Both the position numbers and the translations under genes were made by a program. A DNA stretch of 64,000 nt from Candidatus Thioglobus sp. (lineage in GTDB: Bacteria > Pseudomonadota > Gammaproteobacteria > PS1 > Pseudothioglobaceae). Numbering within the stretch: position 1 is the stretch's first letter; each line of letters opens with the position of its first letter. Location: positions 62,001 through 126,000 of the forward strand of contig JAOMCO010000001.1 of the NCBI GenBank assembly GCA_028345055.1. The letters run 5' to 3'. Under the pieces are notes generated by a model, which searched no databases, was not told where the DNA came from, and saw only the letters and a program-made list of their open reading frames with translations. This document shows positions 1-9,057 of this stretch, piece after piece.

Positions 1-809
1 ACAGACTGGCCAATCGAGTCCAGCAAAAAAGATGTTTTTTTAAACTGCCTTGATCCACTTAAAGCTCCTAATAGCTGAGAAAACAAACCTGAAGATTGTC
101 TTGGAATAAATATAACTGGGCACTTCTGTGACTTTAAATTGCGTGAACCCAACTTTTTTTGTGCAAAGCTGGCTGCTTTTTTACCAACACTAGAAGGACT
201 CGCTAAATCATTTGAATCTAACGCAATAGAGTATTCATAGGCCGTTTGCATTTCGGAATTCCTTTTGGCAATTAAAGAGCAATGCAAAGAATGTCTAGAA
301 TTTTTAATATTTGTTATTAGCCCATTTGAATTGGCATAGTAGGTTTCGCCTTCATAGCTAGATAATTCAGCACCATCTGAGTTATCAATTTCATCTTGAT
401 CAAGTGCACTTTGTTCACATTCTTTAGCTATATCAACACTCTGTTGAGCTTCTAAGTTCCATGGATGGAAAAGATCCAAGTCTGGAATGGTCCAGGCCAT
501 CCTATCTTTTGGAGCGAGTCCATTGAATGGGTCTTCTTGGGTATATTTGGCTATCATTGATGCAGATTCAATAGCTTTTTTTAAGCTCTCCTTACTAAGG
601 TCAACACTCGTTGCCTGGCCTTTGTTTTTTCCAAAATATACACAGACATCAAAACTGGTGCCAATGTGGTATTGCAATGTTTCAACCTTAGCTAATCTAA
701 CTGCAGTTGAAACGCCAGAACTCTTACCGATCGAAAATTCAAAATCGGTTGCTTTGTTTTGCTTAATTAAGTCAATGATAAGATGTGTGGTTTGCTCTAG
801 AGGATTCAT
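1..809 (-). CDS. pmbA: PmbA/TldE metalloprotease-like protein, partial (C-terminus outside window)
   Basis: The reading frame starts at the ATG at 809 and runs without a stop off the left edge, giving about 269 residues of a family that is usually about 450. The translation matches the N-terminal part of PmbA (TldE): an early segment where TldE has its RLAK(V/T)E-type strand, then a PDLDLFHPWN segment near residue 115 typical of the family. TldD/TldE act together as a cytoplasmic protease that matures peptide antibiotics such as microcin B17 and degrades CcdA. In TldD/E the metal site lies on TldD, so TldE is the non-catalytic partner. tldD is not in the window. The gene is followed on the same strand by no visible gene, only the window edge. 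Confidence 0.9.
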   Translation of the reverse strand, partial: MNPLEQTTHLIIDLIKQNKATDFEFSIGKSSGVSTAVRLAKVETLQYHIGTSFDVCVYFGKNKGQATSVDLSKESLKKAIESASMIAKYTQEDPFNGLAPKDRMAWTIPDLDLFHPWNLEAQQSVDIAKECEQSALDQDEIDNSDGAELSSYEGETYYANSNGLITNIKNSRHSLHCSLIAKRNSEMQTAYEYSIALDSNDLASPSSVGKKAASFAQKKLGSRNLKSQKCPVIFIPRQSSGLFSQLLGALSGSRQFKKTSFLLDSIGQS

Positions 810-861
810 AATGAAGAATTATACTGAGTGATTAAAAAAAATTAAAGCTTCGATGAAGGCT

Positions 862-1713
862 TTATTTATCCTTGGTTGAATCTTTAACTGTATGTTGAAC
901 CTCTAGAAGAAGCAGTCTACGATTATCAGTTTTTAAAACCTTGAATTGAAACCCATGAAGATTAATCTCACTGAGTTGCTCTGGCAAATAACTAAAGCCT
1001 GAAATAACTAAACCAGCAACTGTATCATAATCATCACTCATGATATTGGATTCAAAAAACTCATTGAATTCACTAAGACTTGTGTTGGCTTGAAGAAGAT
1101 ACCGACCATCCCCATAATCAATGATGTTATCCTCTTCCTTGTCATGTTCGTCTTCTATTTCACCAACAATTTGTTCAATTACATCTTCAAGAGTGACCAA
1201 TCCAGCAATTTCTCCATACTCATCTAGTACAATTGCCATATGCGATTTATTCTGTTGAAATTCTCTCAGTAAAGCACCCAGTGGTTTACTTTCGGGAACG
1301 GATAAAGCATCTCTAAGATACTCTCTATAGTTAAACTCATCGTTTTGTTTTTGAGCTAAATGAGCCAACAAATCTTTTGCTAAAACAACACCCAAAATTG
1401 AATCTTGCTCTTCATTATGAATTGGAAAGCGAGAGTGGGATGAGGCTACCATAACTTGAAGCAGATTTTTTGTTGTTGCTTCTGAACTTATCATAATCAT
1501 CTTTGAACGAGGAACCATAACATCTCGAACCTTAAGACTCTCAACCTGCAATGCACCCTCTATTACTGACCTACTATGTGGATCAATAACAAGGTTTTCC
1601 TCAGCATCCTCTAGGGCTTGCATTAATTGTGCTCTTGGTTTTAAAGTTTTAGGAAAAAACTTATCAAATATCTTAGATATAAATGGTCTACTCGGAGGTT
1701 TATCTTCGCTCAT
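862..1713 (-). CDS. corC: CorC/HlyC-type CBS-domain protein (Mg/Co efflux family)
   Basis: This 283-residue soluble protein has a short basic N-terminus, two CBS domains (about residues 60-190, beginning near VRDVMVPRSKM) and a C-terminal CorC/HlyC transporter-associated domain (about 200-280, with DYDTVAGLV). It matches YbeX/CorC, which has been linked to Mg/Co efflux together with CorA and to ribosome maturation in E. coli. Length and domain order are normal. It is the last gene of the minus-strand series hisA-rnfH-corC, 42 nt after rnfH, and lies upstream of pmbA. In many gammaproteobacteria ybeX sits with ybeY and ybeZ; neither is seen here. Membrane segments are absent, so any transport role would be regulatory or through a partner. 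Confidence 0.9.
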   Translation of the reverse strand: MSEDKPPSRPFISKIFDKFFPKTLKPRAQLMQALEDAEENLVIDPHSRSVIEGALQVESLKVRDVMVPRSKMIMISSEATTKNLLQVMVASSHSRFPIHNEEQDSILGVVLAKDLLAHLAQKQNDEFNYREYLRDALSVPESKPLGALLREFQQNKSHMAIVLDEYGEIAGLVTLEDVIEQIVGEIEDEHDKEEDNIIDYGDGRYLLQANTSLSEFNEFFESNIMSDDYDTVAGLVISGFSYLPEQLSEINLHGFQFKVLKTDNRRLLLLEVQHTVKDSTKDK

Positions 1714-1755
1714 ATAGCTTATAAATGTCTTATTAATTTAATATTTTACCTTGAA

Positions 1756-2052
1756 TTAGGCTTTTTTATTGACTTGCATCGCTTTGCTCTGTGCTGCTCT
1801 TTCTTTTCGAACTTTTTTTGGATCAGCCTCAAGAGGTCGATAAATCTCAACTCTGTCTTTTTCTCTAAGAACAGTATCGAGAGTTGCAAATTTAGAAAAA
1901 ATTCCTACTCTATCCTTAGATAAATCAATTTGCCTGTATTGCTTTAGAATGCCAGATGCATCTATAGCCTCTTTAAGGGTAGAGCCCTCTTTTACCTCAA
2001 GACTAATGAGACTTTGTTTTTCAGCTAAAGCATATGCTACTTCAACTATCAT
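1756..2052 (-). CDS. rnfH: RnfH family ubiquitin-like protein
   Basis: A 98-residue RnfH (UPF0125) protein from the ATG at 2052; an in-frame GTG at 2061 would add three residues. The family has a beta-grasp fold: the start MIVEVAYAL, a central [10 protein letters not shown] helix and the diagnostic [13 protein letters not shown](K)VR motif near residues 68-82 are all visible, followed by a basic tail. RnfH is named for its occurrence next to rnf electron-transport genes, but its biochemical role is unknown and it is also found beside ratA. Here neither rnf nor ratA is adjacent. It overlaps the end of hisA by about 11 nt, so the two are likely translationally coupled. Confidence 0.88.
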   Translation of the reverse strand: MIVEVAYALAEKQSLISLEVKEGSTLKEAIDASGILKQYRQIDLSKDRVGIFSKFATLDTVLREKDRVEIYRPLEADPKKVRKERAAQSKAMQVNKKA

Positions 2053-2779
2053 AAAAATCACTCATTGCTTGTGCGTCTCTAAAATTCAATTGTCCCTCGT
2101 AAATTGCTCGGCCAGTAATTGCACCAATTATTCCATAATGAGCTTTTTTAAGGAGCGCAGCAATGTCATCAAGATTCGTTACACCTCCAGAAGCAATAAT
2201 TGGGATAGAGGTTTTATTAGCTAGGTTTGCAGTAGCCTCAACATTCACACCTTGCATCATTCCATCTCGAGCTATATCAGTATATACAATTGAGCTGACT
2301 CCATATTGTTCATACTTTTTAGCTAGATCTAAAACATTAATATTTGTTTGTTCTGCCCATCCATCTGTTGCAACAAAGCCATTATTTGCATCAAGACCTA
2401 CGATGATTTTGCTTGGAAACTCTAGACAAAGCTCTTTGACAAAATCTGGATTTTTTACTGCCATAGTGCCAATAATAAGGTAACTAATTCCTGCATCAAT
2501 GTATGCGTTTGCAGTTTTTAAATCGCGAATTCCACCTCCAATTTGCACTGGGAGCTTTGGAAAAGTTCTTGTGATTTCTTTAATACAATCTTCATTGATC
2601 GGCTTGCCTTCAAATGCTCCATTAAGATCAACCAAATGAAGCCTTCTTGCTCCTTCATCAACCCATTTAGCAGCCATCTCAGTAGGATTATTCGAAAACA
2701 CCGTTGTGTCATCCATGACTCCTTTTCGGAGCCTAACACACTGGCCATCTTTCAAATCAATAGCAGGAATAATAATCAT
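2042..2779 (-). CDS. hisA: 1-(5-phosphoribosyl)-5-[(5-phosphoribosylamino)methylideneamino]imidazole-4-carboxamide isomerase HisA
   Basis: HisA catalyses the fourth step of histidine synthesis, an Amadori rearrangement of ProFAR to PRFAR in the cytoplasm. The 245-residue protein is full length for the (beta/alpha)8 family. The N-terminal catalytic Asp lies at position 8 in [11 protein letters not shown]; the second catalytic Asp lies in YTDIARDGM near residue 130; phosphate-binding glycines occur in QIGGGIR and in ASGGV. hisA is separated here from the rest of a his operon: its neighbours are rnfH (overlapping at the 3' end) and tsaD upstream (91 nt gap). Confidence 0.97.
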   Translation of the reverse strand: MIIIPAIDLKDGQCVRLRKGVMDDTTVFSNNPTEMAAKWVDEGARRLHLVDLNGAFEGKPINEDCIKEITRTFPKLPVQIGGGIRDLKTANAYIDAGISYLIIGTMAVKNPDFVKELCLEFPSKIIVGLDANNGFVATDGWAEQTNINVLDLAKKYEQYGVSSIVYTDIARDGMMQGVNVEATANLANKTSIPIIASGGVTNLDDIAALLKKAHYGIIGAITGRAIYEGQLNFRDAQAMSDFYDS

Positions 2780-2870
2780 AGAATTGTAATTTATTTGATC
2801 ACTTCAAACCAAATAAGTAATTATACTCTATGCCTTTTCAGCCATATTAAGTTATGCCCTCATGATTCTT

Positions 2871-3893
2871 CTAGAGGGGCTGAAGCTCTTCAAGACTCCA
2901 TCGGGGTTTGATAGAGATTTCATAATTTTGATTGAACTGCCCAGCAAGAAATCGATAATGCCCTGCTAATGCAATCATAGCTCCATTGTCAGTGCAGAAA
3001 TTAAGAGCTGGATAAAAAACGCTTACCTCATTATCATTACACATCTTGTTTAATAATTCTCGCAGAGACAGGTTTGCACTGACACCTCCAGAAACTACCA
3101 AGCATTTATATCCAGTATGTTTGAGTGCTCGATTACATTTGATTGACAACGTCTCAGTTGCAGCAACTTCGAATGCTTTTGCGATATTAGCTTTTTCTTG
3201 AGGAAAGTCAAAAAATGTATTTCTTGCAAATGTTTTTAAACCACTAAAACTAAAGTCAAGTCCTGGCCTATCTGTCATTGGCCTTGGGAAAGTAAACCTA
3301 TCCTTATCTCCTTTTTTTGCAAGATTAGCAAGAGCGGGTCCACCTGGATAACCTAATCCAAGTATTTTAGCAGTCTTATCAAAACCTTCTCCAACCGCAT
3401 CATCAAGTGACTCTCCAAGAATCTTGTATTCACCTATTCTGGGAACATCAACAAGTAATGTATGACCACCAGATACCAAAAGAGCAACAAATGGAAACTC
3501 TGGTTTTTTTTCTTCTAGCAATGGGGCTAAAAGATGTCCCTCCATATGATGAACACCAAGTGCTGGAATACCTAAGCCCCAAGCCAAGCTCTGCGCTATT
3601 GAACTTCCAACCAACAATGCACCCGACAATCCTGGTCCAGCTGTGTATGCAACTCCCGTCAGTTCATTTAATTTGACACTGCTCTCTTTCAGAGCTTCTT
3701 TGATTAATGGTACAGTCTTTTGAATGTGATCTCTTGATGCTAGCTCGGGTACCACCCCGCCATATTCTGCATGAAGCTTGACTTGAGAAAACAGCTTGTG
3801 TGAAATAAGACCATCATTACTACTATAAATTCCGATTCCAGTTTCATCACAAGAAGACTCAATCCCCAGTGTGATTAGATTTTTTTTAACCAC
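2871..3893 (-). CDS. tsaD: tRNA N6-adenosine threonylcarbamoyltransferase TsaD
   Basis: TsaD transfers the threonylcarbamoyl group to A37 of ANN-decoding tRNAs, working with TsaB, TsaE and TsaC. The ASKHA-fold protein is full length. Visible hallmarks are [10 protein letters not shown] near the N-terminus, the metal-binding [16 protein letters not shown], and GEGFDKTAK. The longest frame opens at a GTG at 3905, but the GTG at 3893 is preferred: a GGTGAG Shine-Dalgarno-like sequence lies 7 nt before it, and it leaves the usual short leader before GIESS. It overlaps the end of lptB by about 8 nt. An A8 run lies in codons 2-5. Confidence 0.95.
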   Translation of the reverse strand: MVKKNLITLGIESSCDETGIGIYSSNDGLISHKLFSQVKLHAEYGGVVPELASRDHIQKTVPLIKEALKESSVKLNELTGVAYTAGPGLSGALLVGSSIAQSLAWGLGIPALGVHHMEGHLLAPLLEEKKPEFPFVALLVSGGHTLLVDVPRIGEYKILGESLDDAVGEGFDKTAKILGLGYPGGPALANLAKKGDKDRFTFPRPMTDRPGLDFSFSGLKTFARNTFFDFPQEKANIAKAFEVAATETLSIKCNRALKHTGYKCLVVSGGVSANLSLRELLNKMCNDNEVSVFYPALNFCTDNGAMIALAGHYRFLAGQFNQNYEISIKPRWSLEELQPL

Positions 3894-4617
3894 CAACCGT
3901 CTCACCTAAGTAAACTTTTTTTACTTCTTCATTTGCTAAAATTTCATCCTTTCCACCTTGAGCAATAATCTTTCCAGCACTTAAAACATAAGAATGATTA
4001 CAGGTATCTAGCATCTCCCTGTAATTATGGTCTGTGATTAGAATGCCTATGCCTTTGTCTCTTAATTGATAAATAATTTCTTGAATATCTCCAACTGAAA
4101 TTGGATCTATGCCTGCAAATGGCTCATCAAGCAGGATGAACTTTGGATCCATTGCCAGTGCTCTTGCTATTTCTACCCTTCTTCGTTCACCACCAGATAG
4201 AGTAATGCCTTTGATATGACGAACATGCTCAACTTTGAATTCAGACAAAAGCTCTTCTAGTCGGCCAGGCCTATCTTTGGCGGTGATTGATTTATTCATT
4301 TCTAATACAGCCATGATATTATCCTCAACGCTCAATTTACGAAAAATTGAAGGCTCTTGAGGCAAATAACCAAGCCCAAGATTTGCTCGTTTATGCATTG
4401 GCATATGGCCTATACTTTTATTATCTAAATTCACCTCTCCTTGACTTGATCTGACAAGTCCACAGGTAATATAAAAGCATGTTGTCTTTCCAGCACCGTT
4501 TGGCCCCAGCAACCCTACAATTTCTCCACCTCTAACAGAAAATGAGACATCATTAACGACCTCACGCCGTGCATACTTTTTATATAGATTTTTTACTTCT
4601 AGCTGATGATTTAACAT
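3886..4617 (-). CDS. lptB: LPS export ABC transporter ATP-binding protein LptB
   Basis: LptB powers lipopolysaccharide extraction by LptFG at the inner-membrane face. The 243-residue ATPase has Walker [10 protein letters not shown] (38-46), the Q-loop in [14 protein letters not shown] (84-96), signature LSGGE (140-144) and Walker [13 protein letters not shown] (161-172), all with the sequence style of LptB rather than other ABC ATPases. Length is normal. The usual partners lptA, lptC and rpoN are not adjacent; the gene lies between birA upstream and tsaD downstream, with a short overlap into tsaD. Confidence 0.95.
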   Translation of the reverse strand: MLNHQLEVKNLYKKYARREVVNDVSFSVRGGEIVGLLGPNGAGKTTCFYITCGLVRSSQGEVNLDNKSIGHMPMHKRANLGLGYLPQEPSIFRKLSVEDNIMAVLEMNKSITAKDRPGRLEELLSEFKVEHVRHIKGITLSGGERRRVEIARALAMDPKFILLDEPFAGIDPISVGDIQEIIYQLRDKGIGILITDHNYREMLDTCNHSYVLSAGKIIAQGGKDEILANEEVKKVYLGETVGG

Positions 4618-4654
4618 TCAATTTTAATGCCACTTTATTGGAAACTATCTTACC

Positions 4655-5410
4655 CTAAATGTACTCAATATGCATCGAGCTATAGAGCTCTTTAACCCCA
4701 TTTCTTGTTAAAACTTTCAGCGCACCTTGATGAGTTATTCCATCAATATGGCCTTGAAACTCTTTATTTAATTCTATCGATCTAATTTCTTGTCCTTTGA
4801 GCATATCGTAATCATCCCATTCAGAAATTAGATTTGATAGGCCATTGATTTGAAAATCTTCTGACATGATTAAAATATTATTGATGATTGAGGCAGTAAT
4901 TTTTTGAAAGTTTGGAAGTTGGCTAATAATTCTAGATAAATCTATCCATGGTATATCGATATCAATTTGATCGACTAAGTGAAAGTTAATACCAACCCCA
5001 ATCAAGACATACTGTATGCCCTTATAGTGATTATTTTCCATCAAAATACCTGCCAGTTTTTTATCTTCGAAATAAATATCATTTGGCCACTTAATCTTCA
5101 AACCATTTAAATCACATTCCTTCTCAATTGATTTAATTATTGCCATACCAACAACCAAGCTAAGTCCATTGAGATTAGCATCAGTAACAAAACTCTTGCG
5201 GATTGAAAAAATAATACTACCATCTTTTTGAGAAACCCAATTTCTTCCAAACTGGCCTTTTCCCTTTGTTTGCTCCCTTGAAATACATAGCTGAGGATTA
5301 GTTGAGTAAGGAATATTTGCTAAAAAAGAATTTGTACTATCAATTGAATCAAAAAAATGACAGTCTATTTCAGGACCAAGGTATCTCTTCAGAGAAGAAT
5401 AATAATCCAC
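4655..5410 (-). CDS. birA: Biotin-[acetyl-CoA-carboxylase] ligase BirA, monofunctional
   Basis: This 251-residue biotin protein ligase activates biotin as biotinyl-AMP and attaches it to the biotin carboxyl carrier protein. The biotin/ATP-binding segment is seen as KGKGQFGRNWVS (about 69-80), followed by KWPNDIY and KLAGILMEN. The protein lacks the N-terminal helix-turn-helix of E. coli BirA (321 residues), so it should not be a repressor of biotin synthesis. The start is a GTG at 5410 within the 3' end of dgkA (22 nt overlap), which suggests coupled translation. The small C-terminal domain is present but short. Confidence 0.93.
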   Translation of the reverse strand: MDYYSSLKRYLGPEIDCHFFDSIDSTNSFLANIPYSTNPQLCISREQTKGKGQFGRNWVSQKDGSIIFSIRKSFVTDANLNGLSLVVGMAIIKSIEKECDLNGLKIKWPNDIYFEDKKLAGILMENNHYKGIQYVLIGVGINFHLVDQIDIDIPWIDLSRIISQLPNFQKITASIINNILIMSEDFQINGLSNLISEWDDYDMLKGQEIRSIELNKEFQGHIDGITHQGALKVLTRNGVKELYSSMHIEYI

Positions 5411-5790
5411 GTGACTAAGAAAATAATTAATGAAAATAGAACAGCTGCCGAGGCTACATCTTTGGCAAATCTGGAAAGCTCATGATGTTCATTTCCCACT
5501 CGATCAACAACTGCCTCAATTGCGGAATTTATCATTTCTACAATCAAAACCAAAAAAATTGGAATAATCAGTAGTACTTTTTCAACCGATGTTTCACCAA
5601 GCCAGTAGGCAATTGGCAACAATATAACTGCCAACCATACTTCAAGTCGAAAAGCGTATTCAGATTGATAATATGACTTCAAGCCTTGTGCAGAGTAGAC
5701 TGAGGCTGACCAAAGTTTTTTAATACCTGTTTGTTTTTGGTTTTCTCTCATTTCACTTGCTTCCTCTTTGAGACTCATTAGATGAGCCAC
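5389..5790 (-). CDS. dgkA: Diacylglycerol kinase DgkA
   Basis: DgkA is an inner-membrane enzyme that phosphorylates diacylglycerol and recycles lipid during envelope biogenesis. The 133-residue protein has a cytoplasmic N-terminal segment and three hydrophobic helices (about 55-70, 72-90 and 110-132). The conserved catalytic and metal-binding region VEMINSAIEAVVDRV and the AKDVASAAV segment are intact. The E. coli protein is about 122 residues; starts at Met5 or Met14 would shorten this one. It is the first gene of the minus-strand run dgkA-birA-lptB-tsaD and diverges from truA. Confidence 0.95.
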   Translation of the reverse strand: MAHLMSLKEEASEMRENQKQTGIKKLWSASVYSAQGLKSYYQSEYAFRLEVWLAVILLPIAYWLGETSVEKVLLIIPIFLVLIVEMINSAIEAVVDRVGNEHHELSRFAKDVASAAVLFSLIIFLVTWIIILL

Positions 5791-5847
5791 AATAGTTTGT
5801 TAAAATATTAAGGTCAATTTTACAATAAAAAAAATTAATGGTTGATT

Positions 5848-6591
5848 ATGAAAGTTGCTCTAGGAGTTGAATATTTTGGAAAGAATTTTCATGGTTGGCA
5901 AATCCAAAAATCTGTCCTTAGGACTGTTCAAAGCGAAGTAGAGCTTGCTTTATCTCAAGTTGCAAACCATCAAGTGCGCGTTTTTTGTAGCGGCAGAACT
6001 GACTCTGGCGTACATGCTGTTGAACAAGTCATTCATTTTGAGACTAATACAAATCGAACAGATAGAGCGTGGCTTTTTGGCGGCAATGTTAATCTCCCAA
6101 AGGATGTCAACTTTAAGTGGGTAAAGGTAGTTAGTGATGACTTTCATGCTAGGTTTAGCACTGTCGCTAGATCATATAAATATAAGATTCATCATAATCC
6201 TGTTAGATCATCACTTAAGGCCGATTATTTTCTATGGGAACCAAGGCCTCTTAATGTTGATGATATGAAAGAAGCAGCAGCATTGTTAGTTGGAGAGCAT
6301 GATTTTTCATGTTTTAGGGGAAGCTTATGTCAAGCAAAATCTCCAATTAAAACAGTTGAATATTTGGAGATTGATTCATTTGAAGATGAGTTAATACTTA
6401 ACATCAAGGCGAATGCTTTTCTTCATCACATGGTTAGAAACATTGTTGGCACCCTATTGAAAATAGGCAGGGGCGAGAAGGACGTTGAATGGATGTCTTT
6501 TATATTAGCTAGCAAGGATCGAAAAAAAGCTGGTCCGACTGCAGAGCCTCAGGGCTTATACTTTATGCAGGCCTTCTATGAGGAGATTTAA
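5848..6591 (+). CDS. truA: tRNA pseudouridine(38-40) synthase TruA
   Basis: TruA isomerises uridines 38-40 in the anticodon stem of tRNAs. The 247-residue protein is of usual length; the ATG at 5848 is chosen over a TTG at 5842. The catalytic Asp52 is in GRTDSGVHA, and the C-terminal domain has FLHHMVRNIVGTL. In many proteobacteria truA lies beside trpF, asd or fimV; here it stands alone on plus. It converges with the SulP gene, and the two stop codons overlap by 4 nt, so no intergenic terminator is possible. Confidence 0.96.
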   Translation: MKVALGVEYFGKNFHGWQIQKSVLRTVQSEVELALSQVANHQVRVFCSGRTDSGVHAVEQVIHFETNTNRTDRAWLFGGNVNLPKDVNFKWVKVVSDDFHARFSTVARSYKYKIHHNPVRSSLKADYFLWEPRPLNVDDMKEAAALLVGEHDFSCFRGSLCQAKSPIKTVEYLEIDSFEDELILNIKANAFLHHMVRNIVGTLLKIGRGEKDVEWMSFILASKDRKKAGPTAEPQGLYFMQAFYEEI

Positions 6592-8450
6592 CTAGGCTCA
6601 GGCTCAGCATTTTCAAAGTCAAGATCTTCCTCAGCATCATTTAACTCATCATTCTTATTTTGAAGATCCTCTAACTCTTGCCAAACGAACTTTAATGCGT
6701 CAGCTCTCAGATCAAAGAAACGATTTTCACCAAAACGTTTTTTAAAACCTGATCTGAATAATTCAGCTTCTAGCCTCTCCGTTCTTGCAAAAAGAATTTC
6801 AACACCAGAGTTTGAGCATGTTTCAACCAGGCCTGATAATACCTGCTCACCACTAGCATCAACCTGAACGATAGAAGCTACATCTACAATCACATACTTC
6901 AATTCATCATTATTTCTAGCAATTAAATCTAAAAATTTTGTTTCAAAGTAAGCGGCATTAGCAAAATAAAGAGAGCCACTCCATTTCGCAACTTTAACTG
7001 CTGGACTAACCTCAACTGACTCATCAGCAAATCTTGAAGCTATAATTGATCCATGCTCAACAGATAATTCAGAAAAGTTAGGCTCCATAGTCCGGTATAG
7101 AAAGAGACCTAGTGACAAAATAACACCGAATGCAATTCCATTTTCTAGATGTGGCGCAAAAATGAGCGTCATTATGAAAGTTAGCAAACCGACAAGCCCA
7201 TCATGCTTTTCAACCTTCCATGCATGCCTTAAGGGTGAGAAATGAATCAAGTTAACAACGGCCATTAAAATAATAGCAGCTAAAGTGGCTTGTGGTAGAT
7301 GATATAGTAAAGGTGTCAACCAGATAATCGTCAACCCAACAATAATTGCTGTAACTACTGAGGAAAACCCCGTAATAGCGCCAGCGGTCATATTAACAGC
7401 AGAACGAGAAAAAGAACCTGAAACAGGATAACCCTGAAAGAAACTTGACGTTACATTGGATAGTCCTTGGCCAATAAGCTCCTGGTTAACATCTAAACGC
7501 TGCTTGGTTGTTGCAGCCATTGATTTAGCAACAGAGATAGCCTCCATAAAACCAATCAAAGATATTGTAATAGCATAGATAAACAAGGTTCCAATAGCAT
7601 TAAAATCAAAACTTGGTAATTTAAAACTAATTAGACCGTCAATATTAATTGAATTGACTATTGCTCCGCCCATACCTTGATAGTCAATCAAGAATGATGC
7701 AGCAGTTGAAAGAACTGCAACAGACAAAATAGCAGGCAACCTTGGAAAAAAACGCTGAAAAATAATAATGCCTAATACTCCTGTAAGGGCCATAGCTAGT
7801 GTTGGAAAATGAGTATAGTATATTGCTGCCTCAAAAAGTCTGACGATTGTTTGATAGCTTTGATCAGCATTACAGATGGTATGAAGGCCATTGATATCAA
7901 CATTCTCAATTCTTTCAATGATAGTCAAAGGCTGGCATGCACTCTCCCAATCAGTATCATTTGAGCTAATTACTCTTATTCCAAAAACTTTAGGAAGTTG
8001 AGATGCTCCAATAATAATGGCTGCAGCATTAGTAAATCCTGTTACTACAGGAAGAGATAGGAAGTTAATAACAAAACCTAGTCGAAGAACTCCCAATGAA
8101 AATTGAAATACCCCAACTATTAACGCTAATAAAGCTGCATAAACAGCATAACTTGATGGATCAGTTACAATTTCACCAAGTGCTGCAGCGGTTAATAAAG
8201 AAACTACAGCAACTGGCCCTGTCGAGAGTTGCCTCGATGATCCCATCATAGAACCAATCAAGACAGGAAGAAATGAGGCATAAAGGCCATACTGAGGACC
8301 TAGTCCAGCAAGCTGCGCATATGCCATTGACTGAGGAATTAAAACGAATGCAACAGTTGCTCCTGCAACAATATCAGCTTTGAAAGTTTTTGGCTTACTA
8401 AGGTCTTTAATCCATAACAAAAACGGAAATAGTCTTGTTATCCAAATCAT
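6588..8450 (-). CDS. SulP family anion (sulfate) transporter with STAS domain
   Basis: A 620-residue inner-membrane protein of the SLC26/SulP family. The N-terminal signature GATVAFVLIPQSMAYAQLAGL (about 29-49) is followed by about 10-14 hydrophobic segments up to residue 460 and a cytoplasmic STAS domain (about 475-590) with VDASGEQVLSGLVE. Family members carry sulfate, bicarbonate or other anions; the substrate cannot be told from sequence. An unusual acidic tail (about 595-620, rich in Glu, Asp and Asn) follows the STAS domain. There is no carbonic anhydrase or sulfate-assimilation gene beside it to indicate the substrate. The gene is preceded by 84 nt after rimM on the same strand. Confidence 0.9.
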   Translation of the reverse strand: MIWITRLFPFLLWIKDLSKPKTFKADIVAGATVAFVLIPQSMAYAQLAGLGPQYGLYASFLPVLIGSMMGSSRQLSTGPVAVVSLLTAAALGEIVTDPSSYAVYAALLALIVGVFQFSLGVLRLGFVINFLSLPVVTGFTNAAAIIIGASQLPKVFGIRVISSNDTDWESACQPLTIIERIENVDINGLHTICNADQSYQTIVRLFEAAIYYTHFPTLAMALTGVLGIIIFQRFFPRLPAILSVAVLSTAASFLIDYQGMGGAIVNSINIDGLISFKLPSFDFNAIGTLFIYAITISLIGFMEAISVAKSMAATTKQRLDVNQELIGQGLSNVTSSFFQGYPVSGSFSRSAVNMTAGAITGFSSVVTAIIVGLTIIWLTPLLYHLPQATLAAIILMAVVNLIHFSPLRHAWKVEKHDGLVGLLTFIMTLIFAPHLENGIAFGVILSLGLFLYRTMEPNFSELSVEHGSIIASRFADESVEVSPAVKVAKWSGSLYFANAAYFETKFLDLIARNNDELKYVIVDVASIVQVDASGEQVLSGLVETCSNSGVEILFARTERLEAELFRSGFKKRFGENRFFDLRADALKFVWQELEDLQNKNDELNDAEEDLDFENAEPEPS

Positions 8451-8534
8451 GAAATATGTTTCTGAAGTTAAGTTCTAATAACCTGATAAGTGTACCTAAC
8501 TGGGACGGCTAAACTCAGATTTTTTTACCTTTGA

Positions 8535-9053
8535 TTAGAAATCTTTGTCCCAGTCAACCAAAATTTCTTTATTTTGTGTATCAATTGATATTAAAAATGG
8601 TTCGATATACGGAATCCAATGTTCTTTTTTTCCTCGAACTACTAATACATCATTGGCTCCAGTTTCAACAAAGTAATCAACTACTCCAAGATTTTCTTGA
8701 TTATTATTTATAACTTTAAATCCAATTAACTCATGCCAGTAGTACTTACCTTCTTTAAGCTCAGGAAGCTGATCTTTGTCTATATAAACATCTTTTCCTA
8801 TAAACTTTTGAGAGTCCTCTCGATTATCTATTCCTTTTATATGTGCAACAATTGTTTTTGATTGCTCACGGCCTTTTATTACATCAATTTCCTGAAAAAT
8901 GTCTTCAAACTTGATTGACCAGGGTGAATAATTAAGAATATTGGACCGAGGACTGGTATATGAGAACACTTTTACCCAGCCCTGTAAACCAAAAAAGCCA
9001 TTAATCTTTCCGACTAAAAGCTTTTTATCGTTCAATTGAGGTGCTGATGACAC
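8535..9053 (-). CDS. rimM: Ribosome maturation factor RimM
   Basis: RimM binds S19 and helps the 30S head mature. The protein (about 172 residues) has the N-terminal RimM domain starting VGKINGFFGLQGWVKVFS and a C-terminal PRC-barrel with YYWHELIGFKV and VLVVRGKKEHWIPY. Start choice is uncertain: a TTG at 9056 and a GTG at 9053 are in frame; no ATG fits. It follows rpsP with almost no gap, as in the common rpsP-rimM-trmD-rplS operon, but trmD and rplS are not downstream here; the next gene is the SulP transporter. Confidence 0.94.
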   Translation of the reverse strand: MSSAPQLNDKKLLVGKINGFFGLQGWVKVFSYTSPRSNILNYSPWSIKFEDIFQEIDVIKGREQSKTIVAHIKGIDNREDSQKFIGKDVYIDKDQLPELKEGKYYWHELIGFKVINNNQENLGVVDYFVETGANDVLVVRGKKEHWIPYIEPFLISIDTQNKEILVDWDKDF

Positions 9054-9057
9054 CAAA

